Assembly (NCBI RefSeq): GCF_040183065.1
Contig: NC_091131.1
Coordinates: 103,603,830 to 103,667,829, forward strand
Origin: Periplaneta americana
Lineage: Eukaryota > Arthropoda > Insecta > Blattodea > Blattidae
Length of the DNA: 64,000 bases
Direction: 5' to 3'
The position numbers and the translations under genes were made by a program. This document shows positions 32,948 to 44,214 of the stretch, in pieces (the first letter of the stretch is position 1; each line of letters opens with the position of its first letter). The notes under the pieces were generated by a model. It was not told the DNA's origin. It saw only the letters and a program-made list of their open reading frames with translations, and did no database searches.

Positions 32948-34146
32948 TTACTCCTCACGCAGCGAATACCTGTCGTCAGCGTCGGACAACACCACGCCCT
33001 CGTCAGAGGACGGGGTGTCATCCGGCACGAAGTATTCGAAGCCGTCCGATGACGATGCGTCTTCCACCTCTCCACCAGAGGTGAAAACGTCGTCACCGGA
33101 CGATGGCAGGTCCGCTGCAGCCCACAGCGATGGCGAGGCCGGTGCGCTGATCGTGGACGCCGTGTCCCAATCGATGTGCATAGACGACGGCGTCCGCGAC
33201 CACGGATGGCTGTAGTCCGGCGTTGGGGTGAGAACCCTGGACTCCGACTCTGACGGCAGCCTGCACCACGTCGGCTGCCGTGGCGGTGTCTCGTCCAGGG
33301 GTCGCATCCCGGAGGTGGAGGGGGCGGCGAGGTCATTGGTCGGTGGGAGGCCTGCTGCAGGGACCGGCTCGCACGAGAGGTCCAGCGCCTGGCTGTCCCT
33401 CACCCTTGCACCGAGTACGTTCTCCAAGAACTGAAACATGTATACAGTACATCAATACATCGTCGCTCTGTGATACATATCCGGTCCCTTTAAGACAATG
33501 TTGTTCTTTCTGCTTACCGTTTGAGCCGTCCTGGCGAACGTGAAGCAGGTGTACGAACAAGGTCTTCGCTGTTCCATACACCCGCCCTCCCTCGGGTCAG
33601 AACACGTCTCAACGTGTACCAACCCGTAGCACTCCTCCGCGTGGAAGGCCGTGCGATGGGCTGCTGTGGCCTCCGACCCACAGAACAGCACCCAGCGGTG
33701 CTGTCCAAACCTCGCCACGTACTGTAACAGCAGACACCACATGCATTAGCTCACTGATTGCCGGCACCATATATATGTCATCACTCCATGTATCATCATT
33801 ACGTACCTCGCCCAGGCAACGGTAAAATTCAGGGCAGCCCGGGTAGCACGTCGACGTCGTCGCCTCGGCCTCCCTCTCCCAGGGGTGAGACACACAATCG
33901 TGTGGTTCGACCCATCACAGAGACGGGTGTGGAACTCTGCACTATGTTGCTCCCACGCCTGGAGCACCCCCCGCAAGATGCTATCGTCTTGCTCACTCCA
34001 CAACTAGAAGACAAAATACGATACATAATACCCTTTATGTTCACCGTGCACAGCCATTCTGCCTTTGTGAAAACTGGTGATGGTCTGTCTGATAGGTGAC
34101 CGTTCATATACAATTTGCAGATGACTTCATCTCCCCCCTGGTCCAT
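32948..34146 (-). CDS. Gene 3 (right): spliced Cys-rich/acidic protein
   Basis: Mirror copy of 27866-29064 with all splice signals preserved: exon 33518-33721 and terminal exon 32948-33430, with introns of 85 and 87 nt. Only a few residues differ, near the 5' end (for example I/M and S/P). The same unresolved triple-frame overlap occupies 33807-34146. Preservation of every splice site in both arms argues that the introns are real and used. Confidence 0.6.
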
Positions 34147-34187
34147 TGTGAGGATGGGGCACGTGGACCCCACATCCGCTGTAACCG

Positions 34188-34765
34188 TCACTTCTCTACA
34201 AGTGCAAAATTAACGATTGTCTTGTGTTCTGTACTCATCTTCCGAGGAATATATGGGACGTGTTTGTAATTTTGCGTTGAACCCCCATTGTTGCCACCAG
34301 TAGTGCCCCAGTGTCCGCTGCCACGGTTCTCACACCATCGCATTGTGTTCTGCTCGGCGCCTGCACGTGTAGCACATCCAGGTCTAGACGATACGTTGTG
34401 ATCGATAGATTGCACTCCGCGTATATTTCTTTAATTGTATCAACCCCGGTAAAACTTGGTAGTAGCACAACGAAATCGCCGTGCTCGCCTAGTGACGACA
34501 CAGTCTCTTCCTTTTCTAGCCCCGTCGGTCGCATCCGCATCGTCTGTCCGTCTTGTCGTGACATGTGTACGGCTACCGATCTCGATAATGTAGGATTGTA
34601 TATTACAATCGCGAACTTGATATGGTCACTAGGGTAGTCCACATCGCGCACTATCTTCACTGTTGTTGAGGTGCCACCCACCGTGATAGAGTCAATCTGC
34701 GCTTCGTTTACCAGTTTTATCTTCGCAAACAATGCGTTCCCAATATAAAAGTATGATGACTCCAT
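34188..34765 (-). pseudogene. Gene 2 (right): frameshifted copy
   Basis: Identical to the left copy over most of its length (one N/S change), but one base is missing near 34279. The frame leaves the conserved C-terminus and ends at 34235 after a 176-codon frame with a different tail; the original C-terminal frame continues to 34188. Either this copy is damaged or the left one has gained a base. The left one has the longer, cleaner frame, so I regard this as the damaged copy. Confidence 0.7.
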
Positions 34766-34815
34766 GTTGCCTCCTACTGACGTACTAACCGCTCTTGTTG
34801 CTCCCCTTCTCCCTT

Positions 34816-35292
34816 TTAGTAGTGCGGCGCCCAGTCCGCTGGCATCCAGCCCATCGGGGAGGGGTTAATTTCCACCATATTGTACTCTCTTTCGTTATCC
34901 ATGATCTTCCGACGCCCATAGTAATATAGGCTGTGCGGTGTCCTGGACATTAGCTGCACATCGGTATACGTCAATCCATCAAATTTCGATGGTAGGAACA
35001 GCGACTCGCCATTCTTCAGGTCGGCTGTTACCTTCCGCCCGTACTTCGTGTAAGCAAATCGAAGTCGCTTAATCGGGTACTCCATCCCTTTCACTAGATC
35101 GCCCACTTTAATGTTACACATCTTGTCCGGTGGTGGCACCTCCGTGTAGCCGTCCTCGCACTGCATTTCTTGAGGCGATGGCTGCCTCCTAGCAAAGCAA
35201 TCACATTTGCACGTCGGTAGGTGATCCATGGTATTCCTCAGAATGATGCTCGTTTGTGGTAAATTAATCGTTTTTATACCCAAAATTCGCAT
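34816..35292 (-). CDS. Gene 1 (right): small KYGR...FLPSKF protein
   Basis: Mirror copy of 26719-27195; two residue differences seen (G to V in the Pro-rich segment, T to I before MDN). The frame is intact at 158 codons, so gene 1 exists as two full-length, near-identical copies. Function as for the left copy: unknown, with a weak suggestion of nucleic-acid binding. Confidence 0.65.
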   Translation of the reverse strand: MRILGIKTINLPQTSIILRNTMDHLPTCKCDCFARRQPSPQEMQCEDGYTEVPPPDKMCNIKVGDLVKGMEYPIKRLRFAYTKYGRKVTADLKNGESLFLPSKFDGLTYTDVQLMSRTPHSLYYYGRRKIMDNEREYNMVEINPSPMGWMPADWAPHY

Positions 35293-35310
35293 TTTCTCTA
35301 CATCACGTAC

Positions 35311-35625
35311 GGTACAAGTTCATACCTGTCGTTCTGCACGCATTAGCATGCATGGGTAGGTCTCTGCTTCCTGTCGTTGGCTAGGGGTCGGCATCCTGCG
35401 GGGTACGTGCCTCCCACCACGTACGTCCTGTGCATTGGTATGCATGCAGGCGGGGGTCGGCTTCCGGCGGGGTACGTGGTTTCTGACACGTCTTATTGAT
35501 CATTGACATGCATGCAGGCGGGGTGGTCCGCTTCCGGCGGGGAACGTGCGTCCGGTGAGGTACGTGCTACCTCATGTCGCGACATGTCTTAATTGACATG
35601 CATACGGGCGCGGGGTACGTGCTCG
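35311..35625. repeat. Second subterminal repeat block (right)
   Basis: Inverse of 26386-26700. Confidence 0.75.
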
Positions 35626-35787
35626 CTCAAGGCCAATGACCATGACCTACCCCAAGGTCACTGAACTACACCAACGCGTACGTGACCTACCTCAAGGTCA
35701 CTGACCTACCCCTACGCGCACGTGACCTTCCTCAAGGTCACTGACCTACGCGTACGTGACCTACCTCAAGGTCACTCAAGGTCACGC
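35626..35787. promoter_or_regulatory. Subterminal repeats with nuclear-receptor-type sites (right)
   Basis: Inverse of 26224-26385. Perfect inverted-repeat-1 sites lie at 35735-35747 and 35695-35707 (AGGTCACTGACCT), and AGGTCACTGAACT at 35655-35667. Confidence 0.65.
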
Positions 35788-35838
35788 CATATCCGGGACT
35801 CCGCCATGCTTTGACGTCACGCGCAAACCTTCTCTACT

Positions 35839-35844
35839 GAGGCC
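35839..35844. repeat. 6-bp target-site duplication (right) of palindromic element
   Basis: GAGGCC, identical to 26167-26172. Confidence 0.9.
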
Positions 35845-36015
35845 GTCCAGAAAGTTATTTTCTCTGCGGCCGTTTATAGAAAAAAAGCACAATTGCATGG
35901 AAATATTTACTGAAACAGATACAGCAATTGTTGCGCTATTTGTCAACATATCCCCCACTGGAATTGAGACATTTGTCATACCGTGGGATCTATTTTTGTG
36001 TCGAAGTCAGTCGCC
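35845..36015 (-). pseudogene. Mariner 3' end forming the integration target
   Basis: Begins GTCCAGAAAGTTATTTTC, like the terminus of the mariner at 25573. On the minus strand about 35930-36010 corresponds to the mariner C-terminal IPRYDKCLN-type block. The same arrangement recurs at 47300-47470. The palindromic element therefore inserted at or next to a mariner terminus. Confidence 0.7.
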
Positions 36016-36174
36016 TCAGATCGGAACCAGCGTTTGACTGCGTCTGCACCTTCTCTGTCGATCATATAGTATGAGAAATGTCTCAATTCCAATTGATGTG
36101 TGTGTTCCAATAAATTTGTCCAATGAAATTATATTTTTTTTTTTCTGTTAACGACCTTAGGCGAACTTATTTTT

Positions 36175-36262
36175 TTACGGCTCTCGTAATTGCGGTCGAG
36201 TGACCAAAATTTGTATAAGCATTTCTTTTGACATTATTAACATGGTGGAAGAAAAAAAAAAC
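36175..36262 (-). repeat. Dispersed repeat, inverse of the left-flank copy
   Basis: Inverted and diverged copy of 25524-25572 plus 26139-26166. The palindrome's target was thus itself inside an element with inverted repeat ends. Confidence 0.75.
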
Positions 36263-37140
36263 TTTTGTGCGAGATCGTGCGTATTTGCTTGTTTTCCGCA
36301 CAGAATCAATACGCGGTAAGTGTGAAATACCACATTCAGTATTCCCAACGTAACACACATAACAATTTCCCTCTTCTTACCGCTTAAGCGCGACATTCAT
36401 TTTACTGCTTTAGGCTTTTAACATATTATTTTTAGAGACGTTTAACATAGTAATAATTATAAATTGGAAACCTACCACTGCAATTTCACCTAAATTGCAA
36501 TGTTAATTATTGTTTTTAAATATTTGCAAAAATTAAGTAAAGTCTACTACTCCACGAAACTTATTGCATTCCTGATACAAGTAACATTAAGGAAGCCGTG
36601 AAAAAATCAACAAGATTCCAGATGCGGATGTTATTACTGCAATATGTTATATAAATAATATTGTTAAAATATTAAAATGAAAAATAAATCATTACATAAC
36701 CTTACCGTTTGTTTTAAGTTCGCATTTATAGACTGGGGGGGAAAAAAAGACAGACGTATATCACGGCCTGCTGGAGTATAGTAAACACAGAAAACATTTT
36801 ATAGCAACAATGTTGAAGAAATATATTTTGGTTTTCCGAAGTTGCCGTTATTAAACAGAAACCAACATGGAGATTTCATTGCAACTAATTAGAAATTCGT
36901 CTTTCAGGTATGTAATAAACGATCTTCGCACAAAATAATGTATGATACACGAGCGGTATGTTTGTTTTCATGTTCTCGGAAATTAAAAAAGCTCAACTAC
37001 GTTTCGCTTTTTCAATCTTTTCCTCGACCATGAAAACGTCAACATACCGCTCTTGTGACGTATATTACTATTTTTATCTGCCCCCATCAGAACGTTTGCT
37101 ATTGTTTGTTAGCTATTTCAGATGAACTCAAGTAAGAGTA
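36263..37140. other. Intergenic, nothing recognised
   Basis: AT-rich; no coding region, tRNA head or inverted ends identified. Confidence 0.4.
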
Positions 37141-37142
37141 AT

Positions 37143-37161
37143 GTGTGTTTGTATGTGTGTT

Positions 37162-37213
<52 letters not shown>

Positions 37214-37233
37214 TGGGTGTGGGTGTGTGTGTG
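37143..37233. repeat. GT microsatellite
   Basis: TGTG run with interspersed TTTG and GGGT units. Confidence 0.95.
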
Positions 37234-37419
37234 TCCAATGCCTATTCACTTCACTTACGTGATTCGGGCTCCTCATTTTGTGGATAGATGGCAGGACTGT
37301 GACTCGTTTTCAAGTTGTACACAATTCGGCGGGCCATGCTGTGCATGATGTGTATCTATGTAGAGTTATGTTGTGCATTAGGGTGAGTATATGTTCAAGT
37401 GTTCGTGTAACTGTAGTGT

Positions 37420-37790
37420 AGGGATTTGGTGAGGATGATGATAAATATCACCAAGAATTAAGGGAAAACCCGGTGCCGGCATGTAGCCTACTCCTATTGA
37501 ATAGCATCAAGAGGGTTGCCAGGCTTAACGTCTCCATCCAACGGACGAATCATTATCAAGAGTGACATATGCCTTCTCTTCATATGCACTGCGGAGAGAT
37601 TTTGGATTTAACCCAGGCATATTGGTGCGCAATCTCGTGATTAGAAGTTGTGCACCGCCACCTCTTCTAGTCCCGAAGTAGAAATTTTACACGAAAATTT
37701 CTGACCACGCTGGGAATCGAATCCGTGTCGGCTAGTCTGGAGGCAGACGCGCTACCACAAAGCTAAGTCGGCGGACAGTAACTAATACAA
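37420..37790 (-). repeat. tRNA-headed SINE
   Basis: On the minus strand: head 'GTCCGCCGACTTAGCTTTGT', B box 'GGATTCGATTCCC', then a long body to 'GATATTTATCATCATCCTC'. A third, longer SINE family than types A and B (about 370 bp). Confidence 0.75.
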
Positions 37791-38340
37791 ATTACTTAGT
37801 CAAAGTCACTATGATCGGTAAACAGTCTGTGAGTCCAAACCTGTACTTCTAGTCTACAATTTAATGTTGACTGTATGCAAATATGTTTTCCTAAAGGTCG
37901 TTCTTTGAAACACACTCTGTCAAATTACAAACAGAAATAAAGAGAAATGACATTATTCTTTCATTGTTAAATATTTATTTAACTATGTCTTCTTGGAATA
38001 CGAAGGTAAAAACTTCAGTACAAATAGTCATAAATGTACTACTGTATGTGCTATGATGTTGAAATAGATTTCAATGTGCACCATAGAAAGAAATATAAAA
38101 ACTGGTGTGTCTATGAATAGTTAGGTACTTCATTACATTATCTTAACTTGTAAATCGTTACTTAAAGCTGGGAAAGTAACTGCAGTAGTCTTTAAAATAC
38201 GTAATAATACTATAATAAGGATAAGCTTTAACGTGTAAAATATATTATAACTATCCACTTAAATTGACGAATAAATAATAGTACCTATTTCATTAATTAA
38301 AGAAATTTATAGCTGAGCTTCTTTTCAGTGCTTTTTTTTA

Positions 38341-38587
38341 TTTTTTATTGGGTTATTTTACGACGCTGTATCAACATCTTGGTTATTTAGCGTCTGAATG
38401 AAATGAAGGTGATAATGCCGGTGAAATGAGTCCGGGGTCCAGCACCGAAAGTTACCCGGCATTTGCTCGTATTGGGTTGAGGGAAAACCCCGGAAAAAAC
38501 CTCACCCAGGTAACTTGCCCCGGGATTCGAACCCGGGCCACCTGGTTTCGCGGCCAGACGCGCTGACCGTTACTCCACAGGTGTGGA
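38341..38587 (-). repeat. SINE type A
   Basis: Well-preserved copy: head 'CACACCTGTGGAGTAACGGT', B box 'GGGTTCGAATCCC', end 'GTAAAATAACCCAATAAAAA'. Flanked by CTTTTCAGTG (38331-38340) and CTTTTTCAGTG (38588-38598), a near-perfect target duplication. Confidence 0.9.
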
Positions 38588-38744
38588 CTTTTTCAGTGTT
38601 AAAAGAAAAAGGGTGTGATTAAATTAATGAAAAAAAAAAGTGGTTAGTAGCATGTATTTAGTCACTTGTTAACTGCCCAATAAATAGAATATTTCTTCTC
38701 CGGTCTCTTTTCATCTGCGTGAACAAGTTCATCATTCCATATTC

Positions 38745-39567
38745 CAGTGGTTCCCAAACTTGTTGAAGGAGGGACCCAATTTGGGCGAGATATTTGTTTG
38801 CGACCCTCCATTACCATATCGGTACTTAACTAGATTCGCAAAATACAAATTCCTCTAAAATCGAAAAAATGATTATTTTACTCACCCCAACTTCTACCAC
38901 CCAACTTATAATATACCGGTACTTCCAAGAGCAGAAATCGGAATATGCAAACCTAATTTCCAATAAAATTCTCCGTGGCTTCTTAGATTAACCTACCTTG
39001 CTGATATATTTTCGGAACACTCAAACACTTTGAAGAGTAGCTTGCAACGCCAAGATATGAACAATAACAGCCAGAGACAAAATCAAAGGATTCACAAGGA
39101 AACTTGATTTTTGGTCGACATCACTTGACAAAAAGAAATTTGGTTCATTCCTGTGTATTATAAAAAATTCATGAAAAATTTAGTTACGTAGGCCTACCGT
39201 ATGATACAGAGTTATTTTTGTGGCCATAAAATTAAATTTGCACAATTTTAAATAACAGTTCTTTTTAGTATTTTCTAAAAAAAAAAAAAGCAAAACAATT
39301 ACGACATTCACAGATGGATACTTCGTCCATTTAAAACAATTTTATTGCGTTCATCTGGCTGTAATTCCAAAAGTCACAGACCAGTTTTGGATGAAAAGAA
39401 GTAAGAATACCTCGAGCTTGCAAAAGAAGCTCAAACTTGTTATAGTACTTGCAAATTCGTATTTATGGAAAATACGTTTCTGGTCTATGAATGACATCAA
39501 AACAAATACAAGAGCTAAAAAATAACGGTTTGTGAATAAAGAGTTCAGACTTGGACAAGTTACTTTC

Positions 39568-39610
<43 letters not shown>

Positions 39611-39785
39611 CACTTATTATTTTTCACTTAACAATTACTTCAACAAGTTTATATTTACGTCCAATGTTGTTTACGTTTCTAAATGCAATATAAATTTATG
39701 TTAATAAGGCGTTTCTTGTTTCATTTTGTAAATCATCTCACGACCTCCTCAACTCTTTGCACGACCCTCACTTTGGGAACCACTG
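38745..39785. mobile_element. Non-autonomous hAT, about 1.04 kb
   Basis: Ends CAGTGGTTCCCAAAC...GTTTGGGAACCACTG-type (right end CTTTGGGAACCACTG), the classic hAT terminus. The flanks share ATATTC next to the ends. No transposase coding seen inside. An AT dinucleotide run sits at 39571-39608. Confidence 0.8.
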
Positions 39786-40084
39786 AATATTCCATTATCT
39801 ATTTAAGTTACAGTTGTATAGCTGCTACTTCGTTGAGCAATGCTTGCGACGCAGATATTGTACTAAATCCTAAAGGAAATACCTGAAGTAAGTAACTAAA
39901 AGCAGTGGTGATGTCACTCTCCTTTATGACATTCGACTAGTGTATAAAGTTAAGAGTAATAAATGTGTGGGCAAATAATAAGTTGCACTCTGTTAATATA
40001 ACCTTTCGTTCAGCAGACATTAGGCCTGCCTTCAAATAGATAATTATAAAGTATTACAAATTATTCAACTTATAAGTTGATCAG

Positions 40085-40330
40085 GAACACAGGGTGGCGT
40101 ACTGATTAAGATGGCACGCTACATAGTCGTAGATCGCGGGTCCGATTCCCGATTCAATTTTTCCTCTCAACATGACCCATAGGCACTGACATCGTGATCT
40201 AATGGAGATCGAGAAGGCATTTTCCATAGCGGTAAAAATTTGTTCTCCGAACCGACACCATCTCCCTCAAGTTAACTGTCATTCAACTGTCAACTGCATC
40301 CTTGACTGGTGTCCAGTATTTCCTTGTCAC
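40085..40330 (+). repeat. tRNA-headed SINE
   Basis: Head 'GGTGGCGTACTGATTAAGAT' and B box 'GGGTCCGATTCCC' about 40 bp apart, followed by an unrelated body. Another family. Confidence 0.65.
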
Positions 40331-40444
40331 TCAAAACTTTGAAACCTCGAGAGAAAGTTTAGTCTACTAAGAAAGAGTCAAAAACCTTCAAACAAAATGA
40401 CAAAACCCAAAGGGAGAAACACATTCAAACAGAAAAACCCACAC

Positions 40445-40625
40445 CTACTTACTTATTTCTTATGGATTTTAAGGAACCCGGAGGTTTATTACAGCCCTCA
40501 CATAAGCCCGCAATTGGTCCCTATCCTGAGCAAGATTAATCCAGTCCCTACCATTATATCCCACCTCCCTCAAATCCATTTTAATATTATCTTCCTATCT
40601 ACGTCTCGGCAGCCCCAAAGGTCTT
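40445..40625 (-). mobile_element. LINE 3' end
   Basis: Inverse of the 16848-17132 family: LNLAQDRDQWR region and 'TTTTAAGGAACCCGGAGG' 3' junction. The TAAG tail is reduced to 'CTTACTTA'. Confidence 0.8.
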
Positions 40626-41109
40626 ATTCCCAAGACAAAACCCAAACTACCCCTACATATTAAGGACTCTTCGAAAGTTAACTGTACCGGTATTTTTATG
40701 TACACATTTATTTTTTAATTGACGCAAAAATTTAGTGAGCCTAACTGTAAGAATTCCACACAAAATCCACCAGCCAGTCACTACATACAACATTCGACAC
40801 AGAAATAAAAATGTCACACATCTTGTGGAATTATACACAATCTAGTAACACTGGCGGAGAGCTTTAAACAAATCGCTCATCAAAATATATAAATATAAGT
40901 GACAGTGTGAGAAGTAACAATTCAATCTCGATTCAGTTAATATAATAAAGGTAGTGAAGTGCTTGTGCGAACCTGCATTCAAGCCAGAAGCCACAACTGC
41001 TATATACTGAAAACAGAGACATTTTACTTCATTTATTTGTATTGAATTGTACAGTTTAAGTTCATTTTAATTAATGATATTTTCACAAATTGAAATATAA
41101 TAGGTGTGC

Positions 41110-41152
41110 GTGCATACATACATACATACATACATACATACATACATACATT
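41110..41152. repeat. CATA microsatellite
   Basis: About ten CATA units. Confidence 0.95.
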
Positions 41153-41153
41153 A

Positions 41154-41230
41154 GTCCACACCTGTGGAGTAACGGTTAGCGTGTCTGGCCGCAAAATTAG
41201 ATGGCCCGGGTTCGATTCCCAGTTTTTATT
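41154..41230 (+). repeat. SINE type A head only
   Basis: 'CACACCTGTGGAGTAACGGT' and 'GGGTTCGATTCCC' without a body: a 3'-truncated copy. Confidence 0.8.
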
Positions 41231-42555
41231 TCAACTATTCAGGCTTTGACAGTACCGCAACATTTAAAGATTTAATTGAAAATGCCTCACAAGAAGCATT
41301 GCTGTATAACATCATAAAAATCTAGTATATCATTTATGTAACCGTAACAGTCTACGACTTAAGTTACAAGATAACTAAAATGAACTACGTATAAACGAAT
41401 GATTAAACCCAGACTCAGACGATATGCTCAGACCAAAAGGCACCCTGCAAATAATTCGTGATTTGGTTTAACATAAGTTGCTCTCTTGTAAGAACTCCTG
41501 TTCTTTAGAATTAATATACATTTTGAGTCAATGCATTAAAACTATCGGGTAAACTAAATTTGTGTGTTGTATGTGATAAGTTTGGTATTTTTACATTTCT
41601 AGTGATGAATAAGATATCACAAAGTTCCGAAGGTTGCTCCTATCTTCATCTTATATTGAGCAATAAAGGGAGGTGAAAAGGGCACCATATCCGTTGCAGT
41701 CATCACAAATGGCTTAACTTACTTGACCAATCAGCTTGTAAAGACCCAGTAAATAGAATATCCTTCTCACCTCTCTTTCTTGCTCACTTGAAGAAAAAGA
41801 TAGATCCAACCTTCGCAACGTCGTGGTGTCTTTTTATTTTAGGCATATTTATAGTCGCTTTAACTATGAGATCAAGTCAACACCGACTGACTGTTGAGAA
41901 TGGAACATTTGATTTCAATTTTTCTGCCATCTACCAGGCTGTCTGCAGACACGTGTTGCCATCTAGTCAGGTCTTAACGAACCAGTATCTGCATCTGTCT
42001 CTGTGTCTCTGTAGTGAAAGTGAGAACTAATCGGCATGTACCTATTACATATTTGGTTTCCTACTTATTTTATGATCAAGAAAATCACTAAAAACCGAAA
42101 TTAGTTCCACCGATTCCGGGTTTCAACACGGCACCTTGTAAATGCGAGTTCACTGAGCCACCTAAAATCTGCCCAACGAAAGAATAAAGTGATGAAAACA
42201 ATTTATTTGGTGTTCTGTGATGTAAACACATGCACCTGATTTCAGAGCTCTGAATTGGCAGTGACGCCTTCATTTTCTGTCATTTAAACGGACCACATCA
42301 CTTTATTCTTTCGCTGGACAGAGCACAGTTCTCTGTTGTGTTGTCCCTGTCGTCTTACTCATTGCCAACTTATTGAAAAAAAAAAACACTTAAATTATTT
42401 CTACTTTAAACAATTTTTCGTATTAAATTTTAAGTGATATTATGTAATTATTTTGGTTTGTTTTCAAGATGCACAATGAAACATGTAACAACTGAAGCAT
42501 TATTTTGACATTTTGTAAAAGTTTGCTTGTTCCAAATAAAAACATAAGATAGTCT
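41231..42555. other. Intergenic, nothing recognised
   Basis: An 80-codon open frame at 41788 shows no recognisable motif. No gene assigned. Confidence 0.4.
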
Positions 42556-42559
42556 CTAC

Positions 42560-42812
42560 ACCGGCTTAGCTCAGTCGGCAAAGACGCTTGTCTGCTTACC
42601 CGGAGCGACGCTCGGGTGCGGGTTCGATCCCGTTTGGATTGATTACCTGGTTGGGTTTTTTTAGGATTTTTTCCCTAACCGTAAGACAAATGTCAGATAA
42701 TCTACGGCAAATCCTCGGCCTCATCTCGCCAAATATCATGTCGCTATCACTAATCACATCGACGCTAAATAACCTCGATACAGCATCGTTAAATAACCAA
42801 GTAAAAAAATAG
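42560..42812 (+). repeat. SINE type B, full length
   Basis: Head 'CCGGCTTAGCTCAGTCGGCA', B box 'GGGTTCGATCCC', body 'GATTACCTGGTTGGG', end 'AAATAACCTCGATACAGC...GTTAAATAACCAAGTAAAAAAA'. The clearest copy of this family. It shares its 3' end with type A (AAATAACC), hinting at the same LINE partner. Confidence 0.9.
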
Positions 42813-43304
42813 TATCGAAAGTAATTAGTTGATTTTTTTTTTGTAAATTTAATATACTAACGATATATGACTGAATTATTTATTGTTATAGATAATCATT
42901 ATCAGTAAACCAGTGATTTACAATTACCTGTATTATGAAAATTATTGCACTAGATAATTTGGAAAAAATAATACTCGTAGTGTTAGAGAAGTTTTTATGG
43001 TAAACGGCTCCTCTCTTCTACTATATTTTAAAATATTTTATTTCTATAGATTTTGGGATTCAGTGTTGTTTCTGTTTTTTGCAATGTCAGTGACCTCCAA
43101 CGAAGTCAAATTTTATAAAAACCGTACACACGAATGACATAAGCAGAATTTGTTAACAAAAAACATTGATAGACTCGTTGATGACAGAATTACTACAAAA
43201 ATGTCTTTAGCGCTTAGGCTTTGTGTTAATATGTTTTCAAAAGGTGCAGAAATATAATTTGTCACTTTTAAAATCACACGGATAGTAGCAAACAGCTAGC
43301 TGCC

Positions 43305-43520
43305 ACCGGCGTAGTTTAGATGACAGCGCATTTGCCTCCTGATTAGGAGCTGCGTTCGGACATGGGTTCGATTCCCGCTTGGACTGATTATCAGGTTAGG
43401 ATCTTTCCAAGGTTGTCTCCAACTGTATGGAGAATGACGAATCCTCGCTACCACTACTTCCATTGACGTTACAATTATCTTATTAATTGATATAGCTTCA
43501 TTAAAATAAATAACCCACTA
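43305..43520 (+). repeat. SINE type B, diverged
   Basis: Head 'CCACCGGCGTAGTTTAGATG' and B box 'GGGTTCGATTCCC'; 3' end diverged but still with 'AAATAACCCAC'. Confidence 0.8.
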
Positions 43521-43892
43521 ACCATAATCAATACTTGATACCAATACCTGTTTTTAGATCTTCGATACACAGTGCTACAACTTTAAAAGTGAAAGCTGAA
43601 AGCACAAAAAAATATATAAATATAAAATAAATTCTCCAAAGCGAAATGAAATATTTTATTCCTAGCTTCAGTGCTCACACATATTTAAGAATTGTCAATT
43701 TTAGTTATACATCTGAATTGATTCACACGATTTATTCCTGATAGGAACCATTCTAGTTGGATGGTAGCAATACTAAACCTTTCAGAATATGTAGGCCTAT
43801 ATTTCCACAGGAATTCCTCTTACTCAGCACTACTGAGGGATTTCCAAATCTCACAGATATTGAAATTTTTGGTTAACCATGAGTGAGGATTG

Positions 43893-43900
43893 CTTTACAA
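43893..43900. repeat. 8-bp target duplication (left) of hAT
   Basis: CTTTACAA; right copy CTTTAGAA at 45816-45823 (7 of 8). Confidence 0.85.
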
Positions 43901-44214
43901 CAGGGGCGGACGCAAGGGGGGGGGGATTAAGGGGACATATCCCCTCCCGAAATTTTTAGAAAAATACGAAACAAGAAACAAAAATAATATTGACTTTAAT
44001 TCGTGAATGTACATAAGAATTAGAGGGTTTTCCACGTAAATTCTCTTTGCTAAAATGTTAAATAAATGTATCTTCGCATTGAAAGAAATCCCTATATCTG
44101 GGATTTTTCTTGCCTCTCCTTCGCAACTCTGATCCGCTGCCCACTGGAGAGTAGCACTGTTCTCTGACACTTACTGCAAGAGATCCAGCACAAGAGGATT
44201 AATAATATAACTCG

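Larger units (their letters stand above)
26173..35838. mobile_element. Palindromic endogenized virus-like / Polinton-like element, 9,666 bp
   Basis: Left arm 26173-30821 and right arm 31199-35838 are inverted copies. Coordinates pair to a sum of 62011 at the outside and 62020 near the centre; the 9-bp drift is a shorter CA/GT repeat (8 bp) plus one single-base indel. The termini are AGTAGAGAAGG...CCTTCTCTACT with 6-bp target duplications. Six-base duplications and 5'-AG ends are features reported for Polintons/Mavericks, which integrate through a retroviral-type integrase. Both arms have GC-rich, compact genes with little spacing, unlike the AT-rich surroundings. No polymerase, integrase, ATPase or protease is seen, so I infer a deletion derivative, mobilised in trans or captured as a defective genome. 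Confidence 0.85.
31199..35838 (-). repeat. Right arm of the palindrome
   Basis: 4,640 bp, inverse of the left arm; contains the only capsid-like gene with its 5' end, plus mirror copies of genes 1-4. Visible differences from the left arm are scattered substitutions, one single-base indel in gene 2 and an 8-bp shorter dinucleotide repeat. Confidence 0.95.

Noticed and set aside
26173-35838. Palindrome as an assembly or read foldback artefact
   Set aside because: The inverse symmetry stops exactly at 6-bp target duplications, the arms differ by substitutions and an indel, and the flanks are different sequence. It should still be confirmed with spanning reads.
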